From the NCBI GenBank assembly GCA_965249835.1, contig CBDFMY010000004.1:1-64000 (forward strand): DNA of 64,000 bases, given 5' to 3'. The first letter of the stretch is position 1. Every line of letters begins with the position of its first letter. Below are positions 44,074 through 52,709 of this stretch, piece after piece. Source of the stretch: JAHRAW01 sp965249835. Its GTDB lineage: Bacteria; Pseudomonadota; Gammaproteobacteria; Arenicellales; Poriferihabitantaceae. The notes under the pieces are model-generated. The model was not told where the DNA came from, made no database searches, and was given only the letters and a program-made list of their open reading frames with translations. The translations under genes were made by a program, and so were the position numbers.

Positions 44074-45159
44074 ATGAAAAAATATGCCATCAGAAATAGG
44101 GTTTCCGCGGTCGTGACCGCGCTGGCGACCGCGGCGATGTTATTCGCCAGTGTCGGCGCGAGCGCGCAGACCAAGGTAGGATTTGTGTATGTCGGTCCAA
44201 TCGGCGATCATGGCTGGACTTATCGTCACGATCTTGGTCGTTTGGCAGTGGAGAACGAACTCGGCGTTAAAACCACTTTTGTTGAAAGCGTGCCGGAAGG
44301 CGCTGACGCAGAGCGCGTCATCCGTAAACTGGCGACCAGCGGCAACGACATCATATTCACCACATCATTTGGATATATGAATCCCACCAACAAAGTTGCC
44401 AAGCAATTCCCCGATGTTAAATTCGAGCATGCCACGGGTTACATCCGGGCGGACAATGTCAGCACCTATTCGGCAAGATTTTATGAAGGCCGCGCGGTGC
44501 TCGGCACGATTGCCGGTCATATGAGCAAATCCGGGGTGGTCGGCTATATCGCTTCGTTTCCGATTCCCGAAGTGGTGCGCGGCATCAATGCGTTTGTTCT
44601 GGCGATGCAAAAAGTCAATCCCGATGCCGTTGTGAAAGTGATTTGGGTGAATACATGGTATGACCCCGGCAAGGAAGGCGATGCGGCAAAAGCGCTGATC
44701 GATCAGGGCGCCGACATCATCACCCAGCACACCGATTCGCCGGCCCCGCTGCAAGTCGCCGAGCAACGCGGCGTGCATGGTTTCGGGCAAGCCTCCGACA
44801 TGAGCGCGTTCGCCCCCACCGCCCAATTGACCGCGATCATCGATGACTGGAATGCTTACTATGTCGCGCGCGTCAAAGCGGCGATGGACGGCACCTGGAA
44901 ATCCATCGACACCTGGGATGGCATCAAATCCGGCATGGTCGGCATCGCGCCTTACGGTCCGGCGGTGCCGGCGAAAGTGCGCGCCGCCGCCGATGCGGTC
45001 AAGCAATCCATTATTGACGGCTCATTCCATCCGTTCCAGGGTCCAATCAACGACCAGTCCGGCAAACCAATCGTCGCCGAAGGCGAGCATCTTGACGATG
45101 GCGTGTTGTTGGGCATGGACTATTATGTGGAAGGTGTGCAGGGCGAGTTGGCGAAGTAG
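44074..45159 (+). CDS. BMP-family substrate-binding protein of the purine/nucleoside ABC transporter
   Basis: 361-residue periplasmic binding protein (Bmp/Med family). Signal peptide of about 31 residues ending in VGASAQ; no lipobox Cys. Family motifs: KVGFVYVGPIGDHGWTYRHD, FTTSFGYMNPTNKVAKQFPD, FYEGRAVLGTIAGHMSK, INAFVLAMQKVNPDAVVKV and QGADIITQHTDSPAPLQVAE. The ATG at 44074 has AGAGGAG upstream and replaces a longer upstream frame. Close relatives bind purines or nucleosides and sit beside the two permeases and ATPase. The adjacent adenine deaminase and urate genes support a purine ligand. Confidence 0.93.
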   Translation: MKKYAIRNRVSAVVTALATAAMLFASVGASAQTKVGFVYVGPIGDHGWTYRHDLGRLAVENELGVKTTFVESVPEGADAERVIRKLATSGNDIIFTTSFGYMNPTNKVAKQFPDVKFEHATGYIRADNVSTYSARFYEGRAVLGTIAGHMSKSGVVGYIASFPIPEVVRGINAFVLAMQKVNPDAVVKVIWVNTWYDPGKEGDAAKALIDQGADIITQHTDSPAPLQVAEQRGVHGFGQASDMSAFAPTAQLTAIIDDWNAYYVARVKAAMDGTWKSIDTWDGIKSGMVGIAPYGPAVPAKVRAAADAVKQSIIDGSFHPFQGPINDQSGKPIVAEGEHLDDGVLLGMDYYVEGVQGELAK

Positions 45160-45213
45160 GTTTTATTAATAAAAAAAAAGAAAAAAACCCAACCAATCGC
45201 CACAGCGATGATA

Positions 45214-45248
45214 GCGGGGTGTCGGTGAATTCATCGGCGACCCCCCGC
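45214..45248. repeat. Strong hairpin after the BMP gene
   Basis: GCGGGGTGTCGGTGAATTC and GAATTCATCGGCGACCCCCCGC pair with small internal bulges and share the GAATTC centre. No T run follows. It may act as a transcript barrier between transporter and adenine deaminase genes. Confidence 0.6.
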
Positions 45249-45321
45249 TAATCACCCGCCAATCACCCGCTAATCACCCGCCAATCACCCGCCAATCACC
45301 CGCTAATCACCCGCCAATCAC
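45249..45321. repeat. 11-bp tandem repeat, six units plus a partial
   Basis: Units of YAATCACCCGC (Y is T or C) repeat head to tail and run right up to the adenine deaminase start codon, where the last unit changes to CAATCAC-ATG. Confidence 0.92.
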
Positions 45322-46338
45322 ATGGGCACACCGATGGATGCTTTTGTTGCGGGCTTGCCCAAAGCAGAACTTCATTGCCATGTGGAAGGCGCGCTGGAGC
45401 CGGAGTTGATGTTCGACCTGGCGTTGCGCAACCACATGTCGCCACCCCGCGAGTCGGTGGAAACTTTGCGGCAAGCCTATCAGTTCAGTAGATTGCAGGA
45501 TTTTCTCGATCTCTACTATCAGGGCATGCAAGTGTTACGCACCGAGCAGGATTTTTATGACCTGACCTGGGCGTATCTGCAAAAAGCCGTGGTGCAGAAC
45601 ATCCGTCATGTGGAATTGTTTTTTGATCCGCAGGGACACACTTGCCGGGGCGTGCCGTTTGACGCGGTGGTGGGTGGCATCAGCGCGGCGTTGCAAGCGG
45701 CCGAGCGCGAACACGATCTCAGTTCACGGTTGATCATGTGTTTTTTGCGCCATCTCGACCAGCGCGCTGCTTTCGATGCGCTGGAGGCAGCCGGCCCGCA
45801 TCGGGATAAAATTATCGGGGTCGGGTTGGACTCCGGCGAACTTGGTAATCCACCGGAGAAGTTTGCGGAAGTTTTTGCCGCGGCACGCGAACAGGGTTAC
45901 CGTTGTGTCGCCCACGCCGGCGAGGAAGGTCCGCCGCAATACATTTGGGGCGCGCTGGATGCGCTCAAGGTCGAGCGTATTGACCACGGCAACACTGCTC
46001 TTGCCGATGAGCGACTGGTGCGGCGGTTGGTTGCCGAGTCGATTCCGTTGACGCTGTGTCCGCTTTCCAATCTGAAACTGTGTGTGATTGAAACCATGAC
46101 CGAGCATCCGCTCAAGAAAATGCTGGAACTGGGTTTGCGGGTTACCGTGAACTCGGATGACCCGGCGTATTTCGGCGGCTATGTCAACGAAAACTATCGG
46201 GCGGTGAGCGAAGCGTTGGATCTTGACCGCGCAACCCTCGGTCAACTTGCGCGCAACAGCATCACTGCATCGTTCGCCGAACCGCAGCGACAACAGCAAT
46301 TGCTGGCGGAGATCGATGGTTACGAAGTGGCGCACTGA
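45322..46338 (+). CDS. Adenine deaminase (adenosine deaminase-like family)
   Basis: 338-residue zinc deaminase. Metal and catalytic residues: LPKAELHCHVEGALEPELM with H-x-H, AHAGEEG with His and catalytic Glu, IDHGN with His, and VTVNSDDPAYFGGY with the Asp pair. DSGELGNPPEKF and YIWGALDALKVERIDHG match the bacterial/fungal adenine deaminase branch (PA0148/Aah1-like) better than true adenosine deaminases. Expected reaction: adenine to hypoxanthine, which XDH then oxidises. ATG 45322 or 45334 (MDAFVAGLPKAE) may be the start; neither has a good ribosome binding site, since an 11-bp tandem repeat occupies that place. Next is PuuD. Confidence 0.9.
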   Translation: MGTPMDAFVAGLPKAELHCHVEGALEPELMFDLALRNHMSPPRESVETLRQAYQFSRLQDFLDLYYQGMQVLRTEQDFYDLTWAYLQKAVVQNIRHVELFFDPQGHTCRGVPFDAVVGGISAALQAAEREHDLSSRLIMCFLRHLDQRAAFDALEAAGPHRDKIIGVGLDSGELGNPPEKFAEVFAAAREQGYRCVAHAGEEGPPQYIWGALDALKVERIDHGNTALADERLVRRLVAESIPLTLCPLSNLKLCVIETMTEHPLKKMLELGLRVTVNSDDPAYFGGYVNENYRAVSEALDLDRATLGQLARNSITASFAEPQRQQQLLAEIDGYEVAH

Positions 46339-46370
46339 TTCGCCGCACTGAGTAGGCGAGGTTTCGCTGA

Positions 46371-47579
46371 ATGGAAAGCCATCTTCACGAATGGGTTAAC
46401 CTGCTGCTGCGATGGATTCATTTCATCGTCGGCGTGGCATGGATTGGCGCGTCTTTTTATTTCAACTGGTTGGAAAATCGTCTGCAACGCGAAGCGCCGC
46501 AGGACGAGGGCATCGCCGGCAATCTTTGGGCGATTCACGGCGGCGGTTTTTATCATCTGAAAAAATTGAAGACCGGACCGAAGCAATTACCGGCGCAACT
46601 GCATTGGTTCAAGTGGGAGGCCTATACCACCTGGCTAAGTGGTTTTGCGTTGCTGGTGGTGGTGTATTATTTCAACGCGCAGTTGTTTTTGATGGAAGCG
46701 GATGCGTCCGGATTGAGTGTGCCACAGGCGATCGCGCTCGGCGTGACCGCGGTGCTTGGTTCGTGGTTTGTGTATGACGGGTTGTGTCGCTCGCCCCTCC
46801 GGCGCGCGCCGGTATGGCTTGCCGCTTGCGTGTTTGTTTTTCTAGTGGTTCTGGCATGGGCGTTGTGCGAGGTTTTCAGCGGTCGCGCCGCCTACATCCA
46901 CATCGGCGCGGCAATCGGCACGATGATGGTCGGCAATGTTTTTTTTGTAATCATTCCGGCGCAAAAAGAAATGGTCGCGGCACTGGTTGATAAGCGTCCG
47001 CTTGATCCTGCGCACGGTGCAAACGGATTGTTGCGTTCGCGTCATAACAATTATCTCACCCTGCCGGTGTTGTTCATTATGATCAGCGTGCATTTTCCGA
47101 GCACATACAGCAATGAGTGGAATTGGGTTGCGCTTGCGTTGATTTCCGTCGCCGGGTGGCTGGCACGACATTATTTTAATGTGCGACATTTACCGCACGC
47201 GCACGCCGTGGTGTTGTTGCCGCTGGCGTTTTTGATTTTGGTGGCGGTGGCGTGGATGACCGCGCCGCCCAGGCCACCCGGGCCGCCCACATCCAGTAGT
47301 GAGTCATCGACAAACAGCACAACCGTCGACATCACGCAGGTTGCGCCGATTATTCAACTCCGTTGCGTCGGTTGCCACGCACGCACGCCGACCCAACCCG
47401 GCTTCGCCGCGCCACCAGCCGGATTGACTCTGGAGACGCACCAGGAAATCATCGCCAACGCGGCGCGAATTATCAGCGCGAGTGTGACCACGCGCACTAT
47501 GCCCATCGGCAACCTGACCGGCATGACCGATGTCGAGCGCGAGATTATTGCGGCGTGGTATCGTGGGCTTGGAGAATGA
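46371..47579 (+). CDS. puuD: Membrane-bound urate hydroxylase PuuD with cytochrome c domain
   Basis: 402-residue protein oxidising urate to 5-hydroxyisourate with electrons passed to the respiratory chain. The N-terminal ~300 residues hold about eight membrane helices, including LLLRWIHFIVGVAWIGASFYF, given here as residues 11-31, and GNVFFVIIPAQKEMVAAL. The C-terminal domain has a heme c motif CVGCH (332-336) and a probable axial Met in TRTMPIG (377), so the heme domain is periplasmic. PuuD replaces soluble uricase. A good GAGG precedes the ATG. Product goes to UraH and UraD, encoded 25 kb away. Confidence 0.95.
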   Translation: MESHLHEWVNLLLRWIHFIVGVAWIGASFYFNWLENRLQREAPQDEGIAGNLWAIHGGGFYHLKKLKTGPKQLPAQLHWFKWEAYTTWLSGFALLVVVYYFNAQLFLMEADASGLSVPQAIALGVTAVLGSWFVYDGLCRSPLRRAPVWLAACVFVFLVVLAWALCEVFSGRAAYIHIGAAIGTMMVGNVFFVIIPAQKEMVAALVDKRPLDPAHGANGLLRSRHNNYLTLPVLFIMISVHFPSTYSNEWNWVALALISVAGWLARHYFNVRHLPHAHAVVLLPLAFLILVAVAWMTAPPRPPGPPTSSSESSTNSTTVDITQVAPIIQLRCVGCHARTPTQPGFAAPPAGLTLETHQEIIANAARIISASVTTRTMPIGNLTGMTDVEREIIAAWYRGLGE

Positions 47580-47628
47580 ATGAGCGGCGCACCACAACGC
47601 AACCTAATGAAAAACGACCAGCAAAAAG

Positions 47629-48528
47629 ATGACTTATCCTCGTGACATGATCGGTTATGCCGATGCGCCGCCGTTGGCAAATTGGCACGGCAACGCGCGC
47701 GTCGCGGTGCAGTTCGTTGTCAACTACGAGGAGGGCGGCGAGAATAATATTTTGCACGGCGACGATGCGTCGGAAGCGTTTTTATCTGAGATTGTCGGTG
47801 CCGCGTCGTATCCCAACGCGCGTCACATGAATATGGAATCGATTTACGAATACGGTTCGCGCGCCGGGTTTTGGCGATTGCATATGCTGTTCACCGAGCG
47901 CGAAATTCCGGTGACGGTGTTCGCGGTGGCGATGGCGATGGAAAGAAATCCGCAAGTGGTGGAGGCAATGTTGAAAGCCGAATGGGAAATTGCCAGCCAC
48001 GGTTATCGCTGGATTGACTATCAGTTTGCGCCGGAAGCGATGGAAATTGAACATCTGGAAAAAGCCATCGCCATTCATCGCGACTTGACCGGCGACCGCC
48101 CGCACGGATTTTATCTTGGACGCACCAGCCCGGCCACGCATCGCATTACCGCTGAGCGCGGCGGCTTCGTCTATAGCGCGGACAGTTACGCCGATGATTT
48201 GCCGTATTGGATTAGCGCGTATAACAATCCGTTGTTGATGGTGCCGTATACTTTGGACGCCAACGACATGAGATTCGCCACCGCGCAGGGATTTAACAGC
48301 GGCGAGCAGTTTTTCAGTTACTTGAAGGATACGTTTGATTGCTTGTATGCTGAGGGCGAACGCGAACCGAAAATGATGTCGGTTGGACTGCATTGTCGTC
48401 TGGCCGGACGTCCCGGTCGCGCCGCCGCGCTTGCGCGATTTTTGGATTATGTGCAGACAAAAGATCGCGTGTGGCTGACGCGGAGAATTGACATTGCCAA
48501 CCATTGGAGAACACACTTCCCCGCATGA
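47629..48528 (+). CDS. puuE: Allantoinase PuuE (polysaccharide deacetylase family)
   Basis: 299-residue metal-independent allantoinase that opens allantoin to allantoate. It belongs to the NodB/polysaccharide deacetylase fold: YPRDMIGYADAPPLANW at the N terminus, VQFVVNYEEGGENN, ARHMNMESIYEYGSRAGFWR, EIASHGYRWIDYQ, and YSADSYADDLPYW are all hallmarks of PuuE. It is about 300 residues, normal for the family. Its stop overlaps the allantoicase start (ATGA). Confidence 0.95.
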   Translation: MTYPRDMIGYADAPPLANWHGNARVAVQFVVNYEEGGENNILHGDDASEAFLSEIVGAASYPNARHMNMESIYEYGSRAGFWRLHMLFTEREIPVTVFAVAMAMERNPQVVEAMLKAEWEIASHGYRWIDYQFAPEAMEIEHLEKAIAIHRDLTGDRPHGFYLGRTSPATHRITAERGGFVYSADSYADDLPYWISAYNNPLLMVPYTLDANDMRFATAQGFNSGEQFFSYLKDTFDCLYAEGEREPKMMSVGLHCRLAGRPGRAAALARFLDYVQTKDRVWLTRRIDIANHWRTHFPA

Positions 48529-49538
48529 GTAAACGCATGAAAAAATTTGCGCCCGACAAATTCGCGCGAAGTTGGGTTAATCTGGCATCGGCAAAACTCG
48601 GCGCTACCGCGATTTCCTGTAGCGATGATTTTTTCGCACCGATGGCGCGTATGTTAAAAGACCAAGCGCCGATTTTTATCGACGGCAAATACGACGACCA
48701 CGGCAAGTGGATGGACGGCTGGGAGTCGCGCAGAAAACGCACCGCCGGGCACGATTGGTGCATCGTCAAACTGGCCAAGCCGGGCGTGATTCACGGCATT
48801 GAAATCGATACCACGCATTTCACCGGCAATTATCCGCCGGCGGCGTCCATTGATGTCTGTTCAACATCGGATGCGCCGAATGAAAAAACCAAATGGCGCG
48901 AGTTGGTCGCGCAAAACGCATTGTCCGGCGACAGTCAGCATCAATACGCCATCGACGACGCTGAAACTTGCACGCATGTTCGGGTCAACATTTATCCCGA
49001 CGGTGGCATCGCGCGGTTGCGCGTGTATGCCGAGCCGAAAGTGCAATGGGATGACATTGCACCGGGCGAATTGGTCGACCTCGCCGCGGCATTGAATGGC
49101 GGCGTGGCGCTGGCGTGCAACAACGAACACTTCGGCACGATGAGCAACTTGCTTACCCCGGGACGCGGCATGAACATGGGCGACGGCTGGGAGACGCGGC
49201 GGCGGCGCGAGCCGGGCAACGATTGGGTGGTAATCGCGTTGGCGCATGCCGGAAAAATCAAGCGCATTGAAATCGACACCGCGCACTTCAAGGGAAATTA
49301 TCCCGACCGATGCAGTATTCAAGCCGCGCATCTTGAGTTGGTGAACTTGAACTCAATTGATGCCGACAGCCAAACCTGGCGCGAGTTGCTACCGCAAGTA
49401 AAACTGGAAGCCGACCACGAACATGTGTTTGTCGACGAGATTACCGGCAGCGACCTGGTCACGCACTTCCGCTTGAACATCTACCCGGACGGCGGCATCA
49501 GTCGGTTGCGTCTGTTTGCCGAATTGCCGGCGCGTTAA
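48525..49538 (+). CDS. alc: Allantoicase
   Basis: 337-residue enzyme hydrolysing allantoate to ureidoglycolate and urea. Two homologous jelly-roll repeats are plain: WVNLASAKLGATAISCSDDF, DGWESRRKR, IEIDTTHFTGNYPPAASID, HVRVNIYPDGGIARLRVYAE in repeat 1, and ALNGGVALACNNEHFGTMSN, DGWETRRRR, IEIDTAHFKGNYPDRCSI, HFRLNIYPDGGISRLRLFAE in repeat 2. The ATG at 48525 overlaps the puuE stop; an upstream ATG at 48504 lies in puuE. Confidence 0.96.
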   Translation: MSKRMKKFAPDKFARSWVNLASAKLGATAISCSDDFFAPMARMLKDQAPIFIDGKYDDHGKWMDGWESRRKRTAGHDWCIVKLAKPGVIHGIEIDTTHFTGNYPPAASIDVCSTSDAPNEKTKWRELVAQNALSGDSQHQYAIDDAETCTHVRVNIYPDGGIARLRVYAEPKVQWDDIAPGELVDLAAALNGGVALACNNEHFGTMSNLLTPGRGMNMGDGWETRRRREPGNDWVVIALAHAGKIKRIEIDTAHFKGNYPDRCSIQAAHLELVNLNSIDADSQTWRELLPQVKLEADHEHVFVDEITGSDLVTHFRLNIYPDGGISRLRLFAELPAR

Positions 49539-49564
49539 GTGGCATCGTCACGCGGTAATTAGTC

Positions 49565-50101
49565 GTGACCGACATGAACCTCACGCCGATTCCTTTGACC
49601 GTGGACCGCTTTGCCGAATTCGGTGAAGTCGTGGAGTTGGAGCACGCACGACAAATTTCCATCAACCACGGACTGACAACGCGCTTTCATGATTTGCTGA
49701 CCATTGATACCAGTGACCGTGGTGGCCGCCCGATTGTCAACGTATTTCGCACCGCACCGCTGCCGCTACCGCACCCGGTTAAAATCATGGAACGCCACCC
49801 GTTGGGCAGTCAAGGATTCATCCCGATGAGCCAACAACCGTTTTTAGTTTTGGTCGCCAACCCATCTACGTGCTTGTCCACCAACCCGCCGACGAAATTA
49901 CCATTCGACGACCTGACATTATTCATCACCAACGGTCGCCAGGGTGTCAACCTCAAGAAAAATACCTGGCATCATTTCCAAATTGTACTCGGTGGCGTTC
50001 AGGATTTTATCGTCATCGACCGCGGCGGCGCAGGCAACACCAATGCCGACAATCTGGAAGAAATTGAGGTGGAAGAGGAGGTTTGGATTACATCGATGTA
50101 A
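49565..50101 (+). CDS. allA: Ureidoglycolate lyase
   Basis: 178-residue cupin-like enzyme splitting ureidoglycolate into glyoxylate and urea. Visible are IPLTVDRFAEFGEVVE, NVFRTAPLPLPHPVKIMERHPLGSQGFIP (residues about 57-86), FLVLVA, FITNGRQGVNLKKNTWHHF and DFIVIDRGGAGNTNADNLEE, which cover the whole AllA family. The start may be GTG 49565 or ATG 49574. Last gene of the adenine deaminase-puuD-puuE-alc-allA run; glyoxylate can go to malate synthase G at the right edge. Confidence 0.94.
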   Translation: MTDMNLTPIPLTVDRFAEFGEVVELEHARQISINHGLTTRFHDLLTIDTSDRGGRPIVNVFRTAPLPLPHPVKIMERHPLGSQGFIPMSQQPFLVLVANPSTCLSTNPPTKLPFDDLTLFITNGRQGVNLKKNTWHHFQIVLGGVQDFIVIDRGGAGNTNADNLEEIEVEEEVWITSM

Positions 50102-50109
50102 CATTGCGC

Positions 50110-50250
50110 TTGTATTTTCGCTGCCATGGTCGTTGTGCTGTGTCGAGAATAAAAAGCCCAACTTGACCGGCAAGCCAGACAAACATTGTGCGCCGCATAT
50201 TTTTCGTCAGGCAAGGCGCGCGAGGAGCGAGGGAGTGAGCAATACATTAA
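50110..50250. repeat. Left half of a family B repeat, cut by IS5 copy 2
   Basis: Contains AAAAAGCCCAACTTGACCGGC and then GTCAGGCAAGGCGCGCGAGG, GAGCGAGGGAGTGAGCAATACATTAA (described at 50225-50250), ending exactly at the IS5 end. The expected continuation AGTATGTGAACGACC is not found after the IS but a matching right half lies at 62594. Confidence 0.85.
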
Positions 50251-51515
50251 GAGACTTTTGCATAATCCATAATCATTTCTCATAATCTCACTTCTGACAT
50301 TTTTCAGGGTCTTGACTCGTTAACACCCTAAAGATATTTCCAAAAAGCCTCGTTTTTCTTGAAAAACGTTCACAAACCAACCCGATTTACTTGCTTTGGT
50401 TGGTTGGGTTGCTGTTTTGCCTTTCCCCCCGCCTTTTAGGCGCAACACGCCGGTGAACTTCGCATTTGCTTGAAAATATTCATCCCGGTTTTAAGATGAT
50501 GAGTCATCGCAATCAGTTGCGCTCTGCTTTTGTTTCTTTCCAGCCCAAGGCGTCTTGCCTGACCTAATCCGTGATGTTGTTTTAATAGCCCAAAGGTGCG
50601 CTCGACGATATAACGGATGCCTGAACGTTGCCTGTTTTGCTGTTTTTGTTGGTCGGTTAACGGTTTGTTTCTATAAGCCCGGTGCAGAACTTTATTGTTT
50701 TGCCGGCCCAGTTTCCTGTCGTTTTCCTGATTGGCATATGCGCTGTCCGCGTAAACTTGCCCATGGGTTTTGACCAGCAGTTTGTCCATCTCTTGTGAGT
50801 CATGCACATTGCCTGGCGTGTAAGTCATCTTCTTGACAAAACCATGTCCATCCGTATTGGCGTGCATCTTGAAGCCGTAGGTGGTTTTGCGCTTGCCATC
50901 AGCGGCGACCTTGACGTTGTAACCGGCCTCCGGGTCTTGCGTGTTATTGCCATCCTTGCCCTTGCGTTTGCGTGATTGCTTGGCTTTTATCACCGTGGCA
51001 TCAATGATGTTGATTGAACCGACTGAGACGATAATGCTGTTTTGCTCTAGGTGCGTGTTAATTTGCTCTAATAGCGGCTCTAAAAGGTTCTCAGTGTTCA
51101 GCAGGTTTCTGAAACGCCAGATGGTCGTGTGGTCTGGCACCGCTTCACTCAAACTTAAGTCAATAAAGCGCCTGAACATCAAATCCCTGGCAATTTGTTT
51201 TTCCAATGCTTCATCGCTTAGGTTATACCACGCTTGCAGGATTAGGATCTTGAACATCATCAGCGGCGGGTAGGCAGGCACGCCTCTTTTAGATGAGTAT
51301 AGATTGGACAGGGTGGTCTCTATCTCTTTCCAGTTAATGATGCTGTGCACATCGTCAAGTTCGCTCAGGGATTTATGCTCGACCACAAGCATGTCTGCCA
51401 TTGAGTGTTGGGCGGTTTGTTTCCAGGACATTTTGAGTTGGTTTTGGTGGTTGTTTAGAGGTCTTTTATTTTACCGGATCAAGTATGATTTAGGCTTGAT
51501 TTATGCAAAGGTCTC
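50251..51515 (-). mobile_element. IS5-family insertion sequence, copy 2
   Basis: 1265-bp element with the same ends as copy 1, inverted relative to it. Left flank is CATTAA of a family B repeat; right flank is AGGACAGATAATTT, unrelated to the repeat. So there is no target duplication, which points to a deletion, insertion or rearrangement on the right side after transposition. Confidence 0.92.
50436..51431 (-). CDS. IS5-family transposase (copy 2)
   Basis: 331 residues, intact, near-identical to the protein at 662-1657. Differences include SINIIDATVI for SINLIDATVI, NDRKLG for NDQKLG, GQARRLGL for GRARYLGL, MTHHLKT for MTHNLKT and a final Ala for Val. All DDE residues are kept. Confidence 0.93.
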   Translation of the reverse strand: MSWKQTAQHSMADMLVVEHKSLSELDDVHSIINWKEIETTLSNLYSSKRGVPAYPPLMMFKILILQAWYNLSDEALEKQIARDLMFRRFIDLSLSEAVPDHTTIWRFRNLLNTENLLEPLLEQINTHLEQNSIIVSVGSINIIDATVIKAKQSRKRKGKDGNNTQDPEAGYNVKVAADGKRKTTYGFKMHANTDGHGFVKKMTYTPGNVHDSQEMDKLLVKTHGQVYADSAYANQENDRKLGRQNNKVLHRAYRNKPLTDQQKQQNRQRSGIRYIVERTFGLLKQHHGLGQARRLGLERNKSRAQLIAMTHHLKTGMNIFKQMRSSPACCA

Positions 51516-51623
51516 AGGACAGATAATTTACTCCTAACATTCCATGTTTTTCGCATTGCCCCGAGGGCAATTTTCAGGGTATGTTATCAGCAATTTTTGC
51601 TTGCATCCGATTGGTATGCCGAA

Positions 51624-52709
51624 ATGACCCATCACGAAGCCGCGGCCGAGCCGATCATCGGTCTGCCGGGGAAATACTTCACCGACCACGAGATTTTCCG
51701 GCGCGCAAAGGAAAATATATTTTTCCGCACCTGGCAGTATGTCTGTCACACCAGTCAAGTGCCCGGTGCCGGTGATTATTTTAGTGTATCAATTTTTGAT
51801 CAGGATATATTTGTGGTGCGTGGTCGCGATGGTGTGCTGCGCGCTTTTTATAACGTATGCCGGCATCGCGGACACAAACTGCTGGAAGGTAGCGGTAATC
51901 TCAGCACCATCGTCTGTCCATACCACGCTTGGAGTTATGAGTTGAACGGCAATTTGCGCGCCGCCCCGAACGCTCACAATGTCGCCGGCTTCAATCGCGA
52001 TGAAATTCATTTAAGTGCCGTTGCGCTGGAACAGTTTCTCGGTTTTGTTTTCGTCAACCTCGACGCCGAAGCGTCGCCCATGGATCAATGCTATCCCGAC
52101 GTGCGCGAAGCGGCGGTGGAATTGTGTCCGAACATTGAGACGCTATCCTTCGCTTCGGAACATTCCGTCAGAGAAGGTTGCAACTGGCTGATTGCGGTAG
52201 AAAACTACAACGAGTGTTATCACTGCAAAAACGCCCATCCCGGATTCATCTCCGGTGTCGTTGACCCCGAGACCTATAACATCGCGCCTTTCGGCGAAGG
52301 GCGGTGTCTGCGTCACACCGCTCAAGCAACCGCTGGTGCGCAGGCATGGTATGACATGTCCGATTCGCGTTACGCGGCCTTTTATCTGTGGCCGGCCTGT
52401 ACCGTGCAGGTGTATCCCGGCGCAGTGGTCAACAGTCATCACTGGCGGCCACTTGCCATCGACGATACCGAAGTGCATCGCAGTTGGTATTCGGTCAACG
52501 GCGAAGTGGATGCGCAATTGCAAACCATCATCAATCTTGATCGAGATACGACTTTTGCCGAGGATTTGAAATTGGTAAAAAATGTGCAACGCGGAGTTAA
52601 CAGTCGCGGCTTTGTCCCGGGTCCCCTGATGATCGACCCGAAAGGCGGCGCAAACAACGAACTTTCCATCGCTATTTTGCACCGCTGGGTGCGCGAAATG
52701 GTGGAGTAG
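51624..52709 (+). CDS. Rieske non-heme iron oxygenase, alpha subunit
   Basis: 361-residue aromatic-ring-hydroxylating-type or quaternary-amine-type oxygenase. The Rieske [2Fe-2S] ligands are C-x-H and C-x-x-H in CRHRGHKLLEG and IVCPYHAWSYELNG. The mononuclear iron site is in AVENYNECYHCKNAHPGF with two His, plus a distal acidic residue. Length and motif spacing recall choline/carnitine/stachydrine-type monooxygenases more than large dioxygenases, but substrate is unknown. ATG 51624 (MTHHEAAAEP) is chosen over an upstream in-frame codon. A reductase partner is not seen. It is first in an operon with an MDR oxidoreductase and a truncated enolase-superfamily gene. Confidence 0.88.
   Translation: MTHHEAAAEPIIGLPGKYFTDHEIFRRAKENIFFRTWQYVCHTSQVPGAGDYFSVSIFDQDIFVVRGRDGVLRAFYNVCRHRGHKLLEGSGNLSTIVCPYHAWSYELNGNLRAAPNAHNVAGFNRDEIHLSAVALEQFLGFVFVNLDAEASPMDQCYPDVREAAVELCPNIETLSFASEHSVREGCNWLIAVENYNECYHCKNAHPGFISGVVDPETYNIAPFGEGRCLRHTAQATAGAQAWYDMSDSRYAAFYLWPACTVQVYPGAVVNSHHWRPLAIDDTEVHRSWYSVNGEVDAQLQTIINLDRDTTFAEDLKLVKNVQRGVNSRGFVPGPLMIDPKGGANNELSIAILHRWVREMVE

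Noticed and set aside
45160..45213. A-rich stretch after the BMP gene as an intrinsic terminator
   Set aside because: The run is of A, not T, on the transcribed orientation, and no stem precedes it; the hairpin further on lacks a T run.
578..51515. Region between the two IS5 copies as one composite transposon
   Set aside because: It holds core genes such as sucAB-lpd, and copy 1 has its own intact target duplication, which shows a single independent insertion.
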